A stretch of DNA of 64,000 bases, taken from the NCBI RefSeq assembly GCF_023206395.1, contig NZ_CP066149.1:2976001-3040000 (forward strand), in the 5' to 3' direction. The position numbers and the translations under genes are program-made. Positions 1 through 8,800 of this stretch are shown piece by piece. Each line of letters opens with the position of its first letter. Position 1 is the stretch's first letter. The notes under the pieces are model-generated. The model was given only the letters and a program-made list of their open reading frames with translations. It was not told the DNA's origin and made no database searches. Source of the stretch: Vibrio sp. ED004 (GTDB lineage Bacteria > Pseudomonadota > Gammaproteobacteria > Enterobacterales > Vibrionaceae).

Positions 1-374
1 CGGTGTGGATCTTCGGTTATCCATTTGGCTTTACGGTGATCATCGCCATGCTTGGGATTGCGGGCTTAGCGATTAACGCCGCCATCGTGATTCTGACGGA
101 ATTGAAACTCGATGAACAAGCTTCATCAGGCAATGTGGATGCGGTGGTAGAAGCTGTGATGTCGTGTACTCGTCATATCAGCTCAACCACGATCACAACC
201 GTTGGTGGTTTTATGCCACTGATCATTGCAGGTGGTGGCTTCTGGCCTCCGTTCGCGGTCGCGATTGTTGGCGGTACAGTATTAACCACTCTTATCTCGT
301 TCTACTTTGTACCCGTGGTTTATCACTTGATGACTAAAAATCAGCGCAAGAAAGTCGTCACAGCTACAGCATAA
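1..374 (+). CDS. RND efflux transporter, C-terminal fragment
   Basis: This is the last 124 or so residues of a resistance-nodulation-division (AcrB-like) inner-membrane pump; the gene begins before the window and the frame is read from base 3. The visible part holds hydrophobic segments typical of TM10-TM12, including an N-A-A-I-V-I-L stretch resembling the NNAIVLID region of AcrB, and ends in a short basic tail. RND pumps export drugs, bile salts or other toxic compounds in exchange for protons, with a periplasmic adaptor and an outer-membrane channel. Substrate cannot be judged from this fragment. It is the last gene of its transcript here; a hairpin follows at 392-419. Confidence 0.85.
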   Translation, partial: VWIFGYPFGFTVIIAMLGIAGLAINAAIVILTELKLDEQASSGNVDAVVEAVMSCTRHISSTTITTVGGFMPLIIAGGGFWPPFAVAIVGGTVLTTLISFYFVPVVYHLMTKNQRKKVVTATA

Positions 375-391
375 TCTCTCTCTTAATGACT

Positions 392-419
392 ATTACTCCT
401 CTCCCTTGAGGGGAGTAAT
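392..419 (+). terminator. hairpin after the RND gene
   Basis: ATTACTCCTCTC and GAGGGGAGTAAT form a 12-bp stem with one G-T wobble around the loop CCTT, 17 bases after the RND stop codon. The run of T expected after an intrinsic terminator is poor, so termination is plausible but not certain. Confidence 0.5.
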
Positions 420-1102
420 ACCCGCTTAAAACATATCTTAATACCCCAAAAATTGGCTTTTTATCTTCATCTTTGGCCGTTTTTTGCTGCACATAGCTGA
501 CATTATTATCATAAAAATCAACGTGTCATTCGAGTGCCTGATGGGTTGCTGTCTGAAATGATTCCTTTTCTAAATACCTTTTAAATCCTATGTGAATTCA
601 TAAATTTGACAGTCATCACATTTTGCTTAATTCGCTCTTTCTAATGTAATCAATCATTGTTGTTTCTACTGCGTGTTTACTTTTTCTCTCCCGTTTCGCT
701 TTAATCCTTTTCCGAACATGGTTCGACTCTTGTGGCACGTTCATATTGTGCGTCTGAATTGCATCAATTTCCCACATCTTACTTTCATAACTGGAAGGTT
801 AGTTTCCAAGTTTGTTTGGTGAGCTTTCAATTTCGACTCCTCATAATGCGCCAAATGTAACAATGTGTTTCAAAGTGTGACAATTAAGTCATATTTTTTG
901 TGTGGTTTTAACCGTGCGGCAATGTTTCGGCTGCGCTGTGCTGTCGTTTTAATTTGGCAGTTTTAACTGTGCTGAGATGGGTTTAATTCAGTTTCGCTTT
1001 GAGATGCGTCGTTTCACATGCTCAACACATAAATATTCTAATGACCATGACAACCAGTACTCGAGCGTTTGTTCTGAGGCTGGATAACCATCGAGAAAGT
1101 TA
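420..1102. other. intergenic region upstream of cyoA
   Basis: About 680 bases with no convincing gene. It should contain the cyo promoter. Two related dyads are visible, GGTTTTAACC at 904-913 and AGTTTTAACT at 959-968, each followed by a GTGC. No clear sigma-70 promoter could be assigned by eye. The length is unusual for a simple promoter region and could hide regulator sites or a small RNA. Confidence 0.5.
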
Positions 1103-1999
1103 ATGGAAGCTTCAAGATATAAACGCATTTTATCGAGAGCAAATCTGTCGAGGATTGGTTTGGTGGGAACCGTCCTGATGCTCGAAGGATGTAACTCCGC
1201 ATTGCTCGACCCAAAAGGTAGCGTTGGCGTTCAGGAAAAGGAGCTGATTATCACAGCTCTATTGCTGATGCTGATTGTCGTTATCCCCGTGATTCTGATG
1301 ACGATCTACTTTGCTTATAGATACCGAGAAAGTAATACCACAGAAGAGTATGCACCTGACTGGGCGCACTCAACCAAGATCGAAGTGGTGGTATGGACGA
1401 TTCCAATCATCATCATCGCGATTCTTGCCACCATCACTTGGCGAACAACACACGAACTAGAGCCTTCAAAGCCTTTGGAAAGTGATGTGCAACCTATGGT
1501 GATCGAAGTGGTCTCTCTGGACTGGAAGTGGCTGTTCATCTATCCGGAGCAAAATATTGCGACGGTTAACTATGTTGCGTTCCCGAAAGATGTACCGGTG
1601 ACGTTTAAGCTAACTTCAGACAACATCATGAACGCGTTCTTTATCCCGCGTCTTGGTTCGCAGATCTACGCGATGCCGGGAATGGTGACCAAGCTGAACC
1701 TGATCGCTAACCATGAAGGTGACTTCAAAGGTTTTGCATCGAACTACAGTGGCAAAGGTTTCTCACAGATGAAATTCACTGCATCAGCGATGCCTGATCA
1801 AGTGGCGTTTCTAAACTGGGTAGAGAAAGTGAAAGCAAGTCCTGATCGTATTGAAGATTGGGAACAGTTCCGTTCATTGGCTGCGCCTAGTATCGCTGAA
1901 CCTGTGACTTTGTTCTCCAGTATCCCACCATTTTTATTCACTGATGTCGTGACCCAGCACCCTGGTTCAATGAACTGTTTGCCGGAAACCCAAGGATAA
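1103..1999 (+). CDS. cyoA: cytochrome bo-type quinol oxidase subunit II
   Basis: Subunit II of a haem-copper quinol oxidase in the inner membrane. The N-terminus is a lipoprotein signal ending L-E-G-C, with the lipidated Cys at residue 30. Two membrane helices follow at about 47-70 and 90-112, then a periplasmic cupredoxin-like domain. The Cys ligands that hold CuA in cytochrome c oxidases are absent: the equivalent region reads S-N-Y-S-G-K-G-F. This marks the quinol-oxidizing type. It is first in a tight cyoABCDE operon; cyoB starts 5 bases after its stop. The length of 298 aa is close to E. coli CyoA (315). Confidence 0.95.
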   Translation: MEASRYKRILSRANLSRIGLVGTVLMLEGCNSALLDPKGSVGVQEKELIITALLLMLIVVIPVILMTIYFAYRYRESNTTEEYAPDWAHSTKIEVVVWTIPIIIIAILATITWRTTHELEPSKPLESDVQPMVIEVVSLDWKWLFIYPEQNIATVNYVAFPKDVPVTFKLTSDNIMNAFFIPRLGSQIYAMPGMVTKLNLIANHEGDFKGFASNYSGKGFSQMKFTASAMPDQVAFLNWVEKVKASPDRIEDWEQFRSLAAPSIAEPVTLFSSIPPFLFTDVVTQHPGSMNCLPETQG

Positions 2000-2004
2000 T
2001 CGTC

Positions 2005-4077
2005 ATGTTTGGAAGATTAACTCTAGACTCAATTCCCTACCACGAACCCATTATTTTGTTCACGTTAACCATGATCGCTTTAGTGGGTGGTTTAGTGGTG
2101 TATGCGGTAACAAAAGCCGGTAAGTGGCAATACCTTTGGAATGAATGGTTTACTTCTGTAGACCACAAAAAATTGGGCTTCATGTACATTGCGGTCGCGA
2201 TGGTGATGTTAGTTCGTGGCTTTGCCGATGCCGTCATGATGCGTAGTCAGCAATTGCTTTCTGCAGCGGGTGAGACAGGCTATTTACCGCCACATCACTA
2301 TGACCAGATCTTCACGGCTCACGGCGTGATCATGATTTTCTTCGTTGCGATGCCTTTGGTTATTGGCCTGATGAACATCATTGTGCCGCTGCAAATTGGT
2401 GCTCGTGATGTTGCATTCCCTTATCTGAATAACTTGAGCTTCTGGCTGTTTGTGGTGGGTATTATCCTAACCAACATGTCGCTTGGCTTGGGTGAGTTTG
2501 GCCGTACGGGTTGGTTGGCGTATCCGCCGTTGTCTGGCATTGAGGCGAGCCCGGGAGTCGGGGTCGATTATTGGATATGGGCACTGCAAATATCCGGTGT
2601 GGGTACCACGTTAACGGGTGTGAACTTCTTCGCGACCATTTTGCGCATGCGTACTCCATCTATGCCAATGATGAAGATGCCCGTATTCACTTGGGCATCT
2701 CTGTGTGCCAACATCCTGATCATCATCTCTTTCCCAATCCTAACGGTCACCATCGCGTTACTGACTTTGGATAGATACATCGGCACGCACTTCTTCACCA
2801 ATGACCTTGGTGGCAACGTGATGATGTATGTGAACTTGATTTGGGCATGGGGACACCCTGAGGTGTACATCCTAATTTTGCCTATCTTCGGTGTGTTCTC
2901 TGAAGTGACTGCAACCTTCTCTCGCAAAAAACTGTTTGGTTATACCTCACTGGTATGGGCGACGGTGGCTATCACTATTTTAGCGTTTGTGGTTTGGCTG
3001 CATCACTTCTTCACCATGGGGTCTGGCGCCAATGTGAATGCCTTCTTCGGCATCGCAACCATGATTATCTCTATCCCAACCGGGGTTAAGATCTTCAACT
3101 GGCTATTCACCATGTACAAAGGTCGTATCCGCTTTACCACACCAATGATGTGGACGGTCGGTTTCCTAATCACCTTTACTGTAGGTGGTATGACGGGCGT
3201 ATTGATGGCGGTTCCGGGCGCAGATTTCATTCTGCATAACTCGGTATTCCTGATTGCTCACTTCCACAACGTGATCATCGGCGGCGTAGTATTCGGTTGT
3301 TTTGCAGCGATTGGTTACTGGTTCCCGAAAGCGACCGGTTTCACTCTGAACGAGCTTTGGGGCAAACGCGCATTCTACTGCTGGATCATTGGTTTCTTAA
3401 TGGCGTTCTTGCCGCTTTACGCTCTGGGCTTTATGGGTATGACGCGTCGTTTGAGCCAAGACATCAACCCTGAGTTCTTCCCTCTACTGGCGGTTGCTGC
3501 TGCAGGTACAGGCGTAATTGCGATGGGTGTTGTTTGTCAGTTCGTTCAAATTTACGTGAGTGTTCGTGACCGCGACCAAAACCGAGATCTAACCGGTGAC
3601 CCATGGGGTGGACGTACCTTTGAATGGGCAACATCGTCACCACCGCCGTTCTACAACTTTGCAAAACTGCCTAAGGGCGATGAACTAGACGCGTTCTGGT
3701 ACCAAAAGCAAAGTGGCGAGTTTGACCCAACTCAGGAAGAAGAATACGAACGTATTCATATGCCGAAGAACACACCGACAGGTATTTATGTGTCGGCATG
3801 GGCGTTGGCATTTGGCTTCGCAATGATTTGGTACATCTGGTGGCTAGCAGCAGCAAGCTTAGTGGGCATCGTGGTGACGTGTATTCAACACAGCTACAAC
3901 GACGATGTGGACTACTACGTGGAAGTTGAAGAGATCAAAGCGATTGAAGCGGCTCGACGTGCACAGCTTGAGGAAGCTAAGAAACAGTCAGTGAAAGGCG
4001 GCAACTCAGGTCGTGGTAACAGTGACAGTGATAACAACGAAAACAAAGATGATTTGGAGACGACGTATGCAAGCTAA
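2005..4077 (+). CDS. cyoB: cytochrome bo-type quinol oxidase subunit I
   Basis: Catalytic subunit that oxidizes ubiquinol, reduces O2 to water and pumps protons. The 690-aa protein is wholly membrane-embedded. It carries the active-site H-P-E-V-Y motif (about 283-287), whose His is a CuB ligand and whose Tyr is cross-linked in this family, and the H-F-H pair (about 419-421) that ligates the two haems. The N-terminal V-D-H-K-K-L-G motif is typical of the family. The C-terminus ends in a Gly/Asn/Asp/Ser-rich hydrophilic tail of about 30 residues beyond the usual CyoB end. cyoC overlaps the last 11 bases. Confidence 0.97.
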   Translation: MFGRLTLDSIPYHEPIILFTLTMIALVGGLVVYAVTKAGKWQYLWNEWFTSVDHKKLGFMYIAVAMVMLVRGFADAVMMRSQQLLSAAGETGYLPPHHYDQIFTAHGVIMIFFVAMPLVIGLMNIIVPLQIGARDVAFPYLNNLSFWLFVVGIILTNMSLGLGEFGRTGWLAYPPLSGIEASPGVGVDYWIWALQISGVGTTLTGVNFFATILRMRTPSMPMMKMPVFTWASLCANILIIISFPILTVTIALLTLDRYIGTHFFTNDLGGNVMMYVNLIWAWGHPEVYILILPIFGVFSEVTATFSRKKLFGYTSLVWATVAITILAFVVWLHHFFTMGSGANVNAFFGIATMIISIPTGVKIFNWLFTMYKGRIRFTTPMMWTVGFLITFTVGGMTGVLMAVPGADFILHNSVFLIAHFHNVIIGGVVFGCFAAIGYWFPKATGFTLNELWGKRAFYCWIIGFLMAFLPLYALGFMGMTRRLSQDINPEFFPLLAVAAAGTGVIAMGVVCQFVQIYVSVRDRDQNRDLTGDPWGGRTFEWATSSPPPFYNFAKLPKGDELDAFWYQKQSGEFDPTQEEEYERIHMPKNTPTGIYVSAWALAFGFAMIWYIWWLAAASLVGIVVTCIQHSYNDDVDYYVEVEEIKAIEAARRAQLEEAKKQSVKGGNSGRGNSDSDNNENKDDLETTYAS

Positions 4078-4684
4078 TACTCCGTCACACACTTATGATC
4101 TTGCACATTCGCATGATCATCACCACGAAGCCGCGGGCAACAAGTTATTTGGCTTCTGGGTTTACTTGATGAGTGACTGTGTCCTGTTTGCCACGCTTTT
4201 CGCGACTTATGCCGTGCTTGAGAGTGGATCAATCGCAGGGCCGACAGGCAAAGACATCTTTGAACTGCCGTTCGTGTTTGTCGAAACCATGATGCTGCTG
4301 TTCAGTAGTATCACCTTTGGCTTTGGCATGATCGCAATGAAGCGCAAAGACGTGACCGGATTGAAGCGATGGATCAAAGTTACTTTCGTATTGGGCTTAG
4401 CCTTTATCTGCATGGAAGTTTATGAATTCCATCACTTGATTGCGGAAGGCTATGGTCCTCAAGAGAGTGCGTTCCTTTCTGCGTTCTTTACCTTGGTTGG
4501 TACACACGGTTTGCACGTAACGTTCGGCCTTATCTGGATGGCGGTGGCGTATCACCAGCTTTCAACCAAAGGCTTGAACGACAACATGTCGATGCGTTTC
4601 CAGTGCTTGAGTTTGTTCTGGCACTTCCTTGATATTGTTTGGATTTGTGTATTTACCATCGTGTACTTAATGGGGGTGATGTAA
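4067..4684 (+). CDS. cyoC: cytochrome bo-type quinol oxidase subunit III
   Basis: Five-helix subunit III of the bo oxidase, 205 aa, which stabilizes the core subunits. The ATG at 4067 is chosen over an in-frame upstream GTG because it follows a TTGGAGA ribosome site and gives the usual length; it lies inside the end of cyoB (11-base overlap). The N-terminus is His-rich (D-H-H-H-E). The family's E-x-x-E-F-H-H segment is present near residue 122. The stop overlaps the cyoD start as TAATG, which points to translational coupling. Confidence 0.95.
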   Translation: MQANTPSHTYDLAHSHDHHHEAAGNKLFGFWVYLMSDCVLFATLFATYAVLESGSIAGPTGKDIFELPFVFVETMMLLFSSITFGFGMIAMKRKDVTGLKRWIKVTFVLGLAFICMEVYEFHHLIAEGYGPQESAFLSAFFTLVGTHGLHVTFGLIWMAVAYHQLSTKGLNDNMSMRFQCLSLFWHFLDIVWICVFTIVYLMGVM

Positions 4685-4995
4685 TGGAACAGCATCTAGA
4701 CAGCGGTGCAACGGATTATGTAAAAGGCTTTATTGCGTCACTAATTCTGACCATTATTCCGTTCTACATTGTGTGGTCACATGCGCTACCAAGCACGGAA
4801 ACTTACGTGATCTTGTTCGGTTGTGCGCTGGTGCAAATCTTTGTGCACTTTAAGTACTTCTTGCATATGGAAGCGAAATCTTCCGATGGGCGTTGGAACT
4901 TGGTGTCATTGATGTTTACTGCCATTGTTGTATTGATTCTTATCGCTGGCTCGGTATGGATCATCTACAACATGAACGTCAACATGAAGTTGTAG
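4684..4995 (+). CDS. cyoD: cytochrome bo-type quinol oxidase subunit IV
   Basis: Small three-helix subunit, 103 aa, that assists assembly of the CuB site in subunit I. The start at 4684 shares one base with the cyoC stop. The sequence has the family's conserved H-F-K-Y-F-L-H-M segment between helices two and three. The cyoE start follows 8 bases after its stop. Confidence 0.94.
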   Translation: MEQHLDSGATDYVKGFIASLILTIIPFYIVWSHALPSTETYVILFGCALVQIFVHFKYFLHMEAKSSDGRWNLVSLMFTAIVVLILIAGSVWIIYNMNVNMKL

Positions 4996-5003
4996 GCCAA
5001 GGT

Positions 5004-5873
5004 ATGCTGAAAAAATATTTGTCTATTACCAAACCGGGCATCATTTTCGGCAACCTGATTTCTGTTGCGGCGGGGTTCTTCCTCGCTGCAAAAACAGAAC
5101 CAGCCAGTGTGATGTTGTTACTGACGACATTAGCGGGTGTAGGGCTTGTGATTGCATCAGGTTGTGTGGTGAACAACATCTTTGATCGAGATATCGACCA
5201 GAAAATGAAACGTACCCAGAACCGTGAATTGGTTCAGGGTAACATCAACACAGACGTGGCATTTATCTATTCGTTAGTCATGTTGTTGGCAGGCACGGCG
5301 TTGCTGTTTCAATTCGTTAATCCGATGTCTGCGGTGGTGGTGTTGCTTGGCTACGTCTTCTACGTCTTTTTCTACACCATGTGGTACAAGCGTAATTCGG
5401 TTTACGGCACCTTAGTGGGAAGCATCTCTGGCGCGGTTCCACCATTGGTTGGCTACCTTGGCGTGACGAACTATCTGAGCTTAGAAGCCGTCCTACTGTT
5501 CATCATGTTCTGCTTATGGCAGATGCCACACTCGTATGCGATTGCTATGTTCCGCATTCAAGACTACCGTGATGCAGGCATTCCTGTGTTACCGGTGAAA
5601 GAGGGGGTCGACAAAGCACATCAGCACATGAAAGCGTATGTAGTCGCGTTTGGCGCAGTTGCTCTGGGGCTCTTTTTGCTCGGAGAAGCGGGTTACGAAT
5701 ACCTAGCGGTGTCGGCGGCCGTTTGCTTTATGTGGACCAAAGTGACATTCCGCAAAGTTGATTGCCTCAACTACATTCAATGGTCAAAGACCGTTTTCAA
5801 GGTCTCTCTGCTAGTAGTGATGAGCATCAGTGGCGTACTCGGACTAGAACTGATTCCGTTGCCTTTTTCGTAA
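5004..5873 (+). CDS. cyoE: protohaem IX farnesyltransferase (haem O synthase)
   Basis: UbiA-family integral membrane prenyltransferase that adds a farnesyl group to haem B to make haem O, the cofactor of the bo oxidase encoded just upstream. It has 289 aa with about nine helices. Both prenyltransferase motifs are visible: N-N-I-F-D-R-D-I-D in the first Asp-rich loop and Y-R-D-A-G-I-P-V-L-P in the second. The ATG at 5004 is preferred to upstream in-frame starts inside cyoD because the product then begins at the family N-terminus M-L-K-K-Y-L-S-I-T-K-P-G. It is the last gene of the operon; a strong terminator follows. Confidence 0.95.
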   Translation: MLKKYLSITKPGIIFGNLISVAAGFFLAAKTEPASVMLLLTTLAGVGLVIASGCVVNNIFDRDIDQKMKRTQNRELVQGNINTDVAFIYSLVMLLAGTALLFQFVNPMSAVVVLLGYVFYVFFYTMWYKRNSVYGTLVGSISGAVPPLVGYLGVTNYLSLEAVLLFIMFCLWQMPHSYAIAMFRIQDYRDAGIPVLPVKEGVDKAHQHMKAYVVAFGAVALGLFLLGEAGYEYLAVSAAVCFMWTKVTFRKVDCLNYIQWSKTVFKVSLLVVMSISGVLGLELIPLPFS

Positions 5874-5892
5874 GATAAATCGCGAGTATGAC

Positions 5893-5925
5893 AAAAACCG
5901 AGCTATATTGAATAGCTCGGTTTTT
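5893..5925 (+). terminator. terminator of the cyo operon
   Basis: AAAAACCGAGCTAT and ATAGCTCGGTTTTT make a perfect 14-bp stem around ATTGA, followed by more T. Its A and T arms allow it to work in both directions, so it may also end the minus-strand transcript of the S26 peptidase gene. Confidence 0.9.
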
Positions 5926-5990
5926 CTTTTTCAGCTTATTGCTGATTGAGCAGCGCTAGTCGCTTGGTGTGTATTTAATATCTGTGCTTT

Positions 5991-6638
5991 CTAACATGTT
6001 CTTTGGAAAGGCGAGTAGCTCTCGACCATGGTTAAGGAGCAATTGAACTTGCGATTTCCATTGGCAACATTGAGTAGAACTTTGTTATAGACACCATTAA
6101 CGCTATTTATATCGACATAACCAAAGCTCTCATAGGTTGAATCGTATGAGTAGTCTCGATTGTCGCCAAGAACAAATAACTTTCCTTCTGGTACATGCCA
6201 AGTAATATTGTTTTCAAGTATGTTTGAATCTTCTTTGAGATACCTAACATTATATTGGCTGTTACCTATTTGTTCTTTTATATAAACAAACCCATTTTCT
6301 TTTTTAGTGACACCATGGGATAATTTATTATCATTGATATAAAGATCACCATTGTCTAATGTGACAGTATCTCCAGGTATTCCAATCACTCTCTTTCTAA
6401 AGGTTATATTTTCACTTCGATGTTTAGGTGGATGTCGAAACCTAATGACATCGCCATACTCTGGCGTATATCGCCCCGGTCGAACGACACTTACCGTTGT
6501 CCAGTATTTACCTTCAAAGGTTGGCGCCATACTTAATCCCGTATTGGTATTGATTGAGCTAGAGAAAAAGTAAAATAGCACGAATATCCATAACGCAAGC
6601 GAAGTCGACATTGATAGAAGTAACTTAAAGCTCTTCAT
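5991..6638 (-). CDS. compact S26-family signal peptidase I
   Basis: A membrane-anchored serine protease of the type I signal peptidase family, 215 aa. After one N-terminal helix (about 8-28) come the three family boxes: S-M-A-P-T with the predicted catalytic Ser36, R-K-R-V-I-G-I-P-G-D with the general-base Lys82, and G-D-N-R-D-Y-S-Y-D-S at 158-167. It is much shorter than a housekeeping Vibrio LepB and lacks the second N-terminal helix. The ATG at 6638 has a GGAGAA site 6 bases upstream and overlaps the preceding gene by 14 bases, so the two are probably coupled. It is likely a specialised second peptidase for a few local substrates (inference). The local DNA is AT-rich compared with the cyo genes. 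Confidence 0.85.
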   Translation of the reverse strand: MKSFKLLLSMSTSLALWIFVLFYFFSSSINTNTGLSMAPTFEGKYWTTVSVVRPGRYTPEYGDVIRFRHPPKHRSENITFRKRVIGIPGDTVTLDNGDLYINDNKLSHGVTKKENGFVYIKEQIGNSQYNVRYLKEDSNILENNITWHVPEGKLFVLGDNRDYSYDSTYESFGYVDINSVNGVYNKVLLNVANGNRKFNCSLTMVESYSPFQRTC

Positions 6639-6867
6639 AACGGTTTCTCCTGCTGCAGTACTTCTCGGCAAGCATGGTAATACTGTAGTTTGCGGCAACA
6701 AATGAGCAGTAAAATAGCCCTAAAACGACAATGATTTCAATGATGTCATTGAAGCCACCATAGAATAGGTTTTTACAGAGTGAGTAGTAGAGGAATAAGC
6801 TTAAGCTTAGAAAAATCGCAGCTATTGCCAGCAGAATCCATTCTACCTTTGATAAATTACGGTTCAT
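6625..6867 (-). CDS. small inner-membrane protein, unknown
   Basis: An 80-aa protein with two predicted membrane helices (about 9-30 and 40-63) and a charged C-terminal tail rich in Arg and Glu. No family recognised. It lies between another tiny gene (gap 5 bases) and the S26 peptidase gene (14-base overlap), so it is almost certainly co-transcribed with the peptidase and could be its partner or substrate. The ribosome site is weak. Composition is AT-rich, like its neighbours. Confidence 0.6.
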   Translation of the reverse strand: MNRNLSKVEWILLAIAAIFLSLSLFLYYSLCKNLFYGGFNDIIEIIVVLGLFYCSFVAANYSITMLAEKYCSRRNRYEEL

Positions 6868-6872
6868 TACTT

Positions 6873-7139
6873 TTACACCATGAAGAATAAAATAACAGGT
6901 AACGCAAGCAGTCGGCTAAATATTTTTAAAGGTCGATACCAATAAAAAGGAAGACGATGTACTAAGCTGTTTGATTTATAATTAAGGTGATAAAGCTCAT
7001 CAATAAATGATCTTTTTATAGTGTCTATCACGGTTAAGCCTAATTGTATTTTTATTTGGAATAGTATTGTGGCAACAAAATCTGACATTTTCTGTCTAAA
7101 ACAACAAAAACTACTAAATTTAATATTATCGAGTAGCAT
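6873..7139 (-). CDS. small protein with hydrophobic C-terminus, unknown
   Basis: A predicted protein of 88 aa from the ATG at 7139, or 71 aa from an internal ATG at 7088; neither has a good ribosome site, so the start is open. It is basic and aromatic in the middle and ends in a hydrophobic stretch (about residues 70-88) that could anchor in the membrane. No family recognised. It appears to be the first gene of a three-gene set with the 80-aa membrane protein and the S26 peptidase. A perfect hairpin or palindrome lies upstream at 7214-7234. Confidence 0.45.
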   Translation of the reverse strand: MLLDNIKFSSFCCFRQKMSDFVATILFQIKIQLGLTVIDTIKRSFIDELYHLNYKSNSLVHRLPFYWYRPLKIFSRLLALPVILFFMV

Positions 7140-7213
7140 TTAGAATGCTATTGTTCGTTGTTATGTATTTGTGTTTATTATAACTGGCTTATGTTGTATT
7201 TATAATGGTTTTT

Positions 7214-7234
7214 AATATTGGAGGATCCAATATT
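7214..7234. promoter_or_regulatory. perfect palindrome upstream of the small-protein/S26 operon
   Basis: AATATTGGA and TCCAATATT are perfect 9-base arms around GGA, in the 122-base gap between the WYL gene and the 88-aa gene. No T-run follows on the plus strand; AAAA precedes on the coding strand of the operon only weakly. It may be an operator for the adjacent WYL regulator or a weak terminator for its gene. Confidence 0.4.
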
Positions 7235-7261
7235 GAACTTCATATGTGGTGGTGTTTGAAC

Positions 7262-8335
7262 TTAATGTGCATAGACGTTCATTGCGTGTTTAATATCTTG
7301 TATTACATCAGTACGTAGCTGCTTTGGCTTTAGAATTTCAACGCAATCGGCATTGTTAATAAGCCATCTTTTGAAATCGACACTATCTTGAGCTTGGGCT
7401 TTTACGATGTAGTGGTTTTGAGCTGTCTCTTCTATATTTTGACATTCACTGAGTTTGTACTCGTCGACAAATCGGTTTTTGCCATCAGTATCTCTTGTCA
7501 TTTTTAAAAGCACTTCACAGGTTTCACCACCGTTGACCTTTTTACCTTTGCTTGTTGAGAGGTAAGTTGTGAGGCAAAAATTCTCTTGGTTACCCATAGA
7601 GAAGTTCTGACCTGAGTGAAGCTCAACATGGCTAATGTTATGCACAGTGTAGGTGCGATATTTACCGGGCATTGAACTGCTCTCAGCATTTTTTTTATAA
7701 CGCTCTAATCCAACGAGGTAAAAGGCTTTTTGGTAAACAAAAGAGGCATAAGGGTCGACTTCGCAACGGCTTCCTTCATATTCAAATGAGACCACTTTGC
7801 GATTTTCTAGCGCACTCTCGAGCTTACTTAGCACTGTATAATCGGCCTTGGGAGCAACAACATCGTAACTGCCGACTTGTATTTTAAAAGGTGCCGAGTT
7901 TGATAAATTCTTTGCTCTGGAAAGCAGTGTTAACGCTTCACTTAGTTTCGTTCCTGCGGACGGCAGTATACGTTCAAGTACTTGGCTACCGATGATACCT
8001 AGGATCGAGATCGATTCATTCAGCCCTGGGTTCACATTGAATTCCGCGCCTTCTTTTACCTTATAGCGAGCTTTTGATGCGATTCCTTCTCGAACCAGAA
8101 GATCATTGTGTCCGTTTGGTCCGTCACCCTGGGCTCCATGATACTTGTAGATCGAATCTAAGATGCGTTCCGCCCACTTTTGTTGGGCTTCTTTAGAGGT
8201 TCCGCCACGGTAGTAAAAAGGCTCTTTTCGCACATCATCTAGGTACTCTTTTGACGTTATTCCTTGCTCTTTGATTGAAAGTAAATTGAGGCAATGTAAG
8301 TAACAATAAAAATCACCGAACGCTTTTGCTGACAC
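7262..8335 (-). CDS. WYL-domain transcriptional regulator
   Basis: A 357-aa protein with a WYL ligand-sensing domain in the middle (about 165-245): A-L-E-N-R-K-V-V-S-F-E-Y-E-G opens it, and V-D-P-Y-A-S-F-V-Y then A-F-Y-L-V-G-L-E-R-Y form the signature strands. The N-terminal part is predicted to be helical and to carry the DNA-binding region; the C-terminal part resembles the WCX extension. WYL proteins sense nucleotides or nucleic acids and often control defence or stress genes. The GTG start at 8335 is supported by a GGAGG site 6 bases upstream. It lies upstream of and parallel to the S26-peptidase set, which it may regulate (inference). Confidence 0.8.
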   Translation of the reverse strand: MSAKAFGDFYCYLHCLNLLSIKEQGITSKEYLDDVRKEPFYYRGGTSKEAQQKWAERILDSIYKYHGAQGDGPNGHNDLLVREGIASKARYKVKEGAEFNVNPGLNESISILGIIGSQVLERILPSAGTKLSEALTLLSRAKNLSNSAPFKIQVGSYDVVAPKADYTVLSKLESALENRKVVSFEYEGSRCEVDPYASFVYQKAFYLVGLERYKKNAESSSMPGKYRTYTVHNISHVELHSGQNFSMGNQENFCLTTYLSTSKGKKVNGGETCEVLLKMTRDTDGKNRFVDEYKLSECQNIEETAQNHYIVKAQAQDSVDFKRWLINNADCVEILKPKQLRTDVIQDIKHAMNVYAH

Positions 8336-8800
8336 GTTATTCCTCCATCTCTAATTGATATTTATCGTATTTAATCACAAATTTATTTCAAAGAATGGCA
8401 GGAAATCACACTTTTAATGTGGGATTAGATGAAACAGTTCGTTTTTACATCAGTTTGATCGCATATTTTGTAACTGTTTGTAATGAGGGTGTTTTTTGAA
8501 CGGAAATTACAAGGTTATTGGTGAAATTAAAACATTGCTCCCATAAATAAGTGGTTGGTTTGATTGCCACTTTTTTATAATTGTGATTTGTTTTTTGTGG
8601 CTGTTGAGGTTGGGTGTGAGAACCACTTGATTAAGAGTGCATCTTTAAGGGAAGGAGTCGATTAACTGTGTATTTTTAAAGGAGAGGTATGCTGTTTCTT
8701 CGTTTGTTAATTTTGAGAGTTATGCGCTGCTGCAACAAAAATACCCCGACGAGCGGGGTATTTTTGTTTGTCTTTTATTTAACTCTTACGCGTAGCTTGT
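8336..8800. other. intergenic region between the WYL gene and the HlyD-type gene
   Basis: About 465 bases, AT-rich, that should contain the promoter of the WYL gene. A weak hairpin, AAGTGG at 8549-8554 and CCACTT at 8567-8572 followed by TTTT, is visible on the plus strand. The strong terminator at 8737-8765 is listed separately. A 59-codon open frame at 8689-8868 was considered and rejected. Confidence 0.5.
8737..8765 (-). terminator. terminator of the membrane-fusion protein operon
   Basis: AAAAATACCCCG and CGGGGTATTTTT form a perfect 12-bp stem with a five-base loop, 36 bases beyond the stop codon of the minus-strand HlyD-type gene. Confidence 0.9.

Noticed and set aside
2568..2927. A 119-codon frame antisense to cyoB
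   Set aside because: No family features; shadow of a conserved membrane protein gene.
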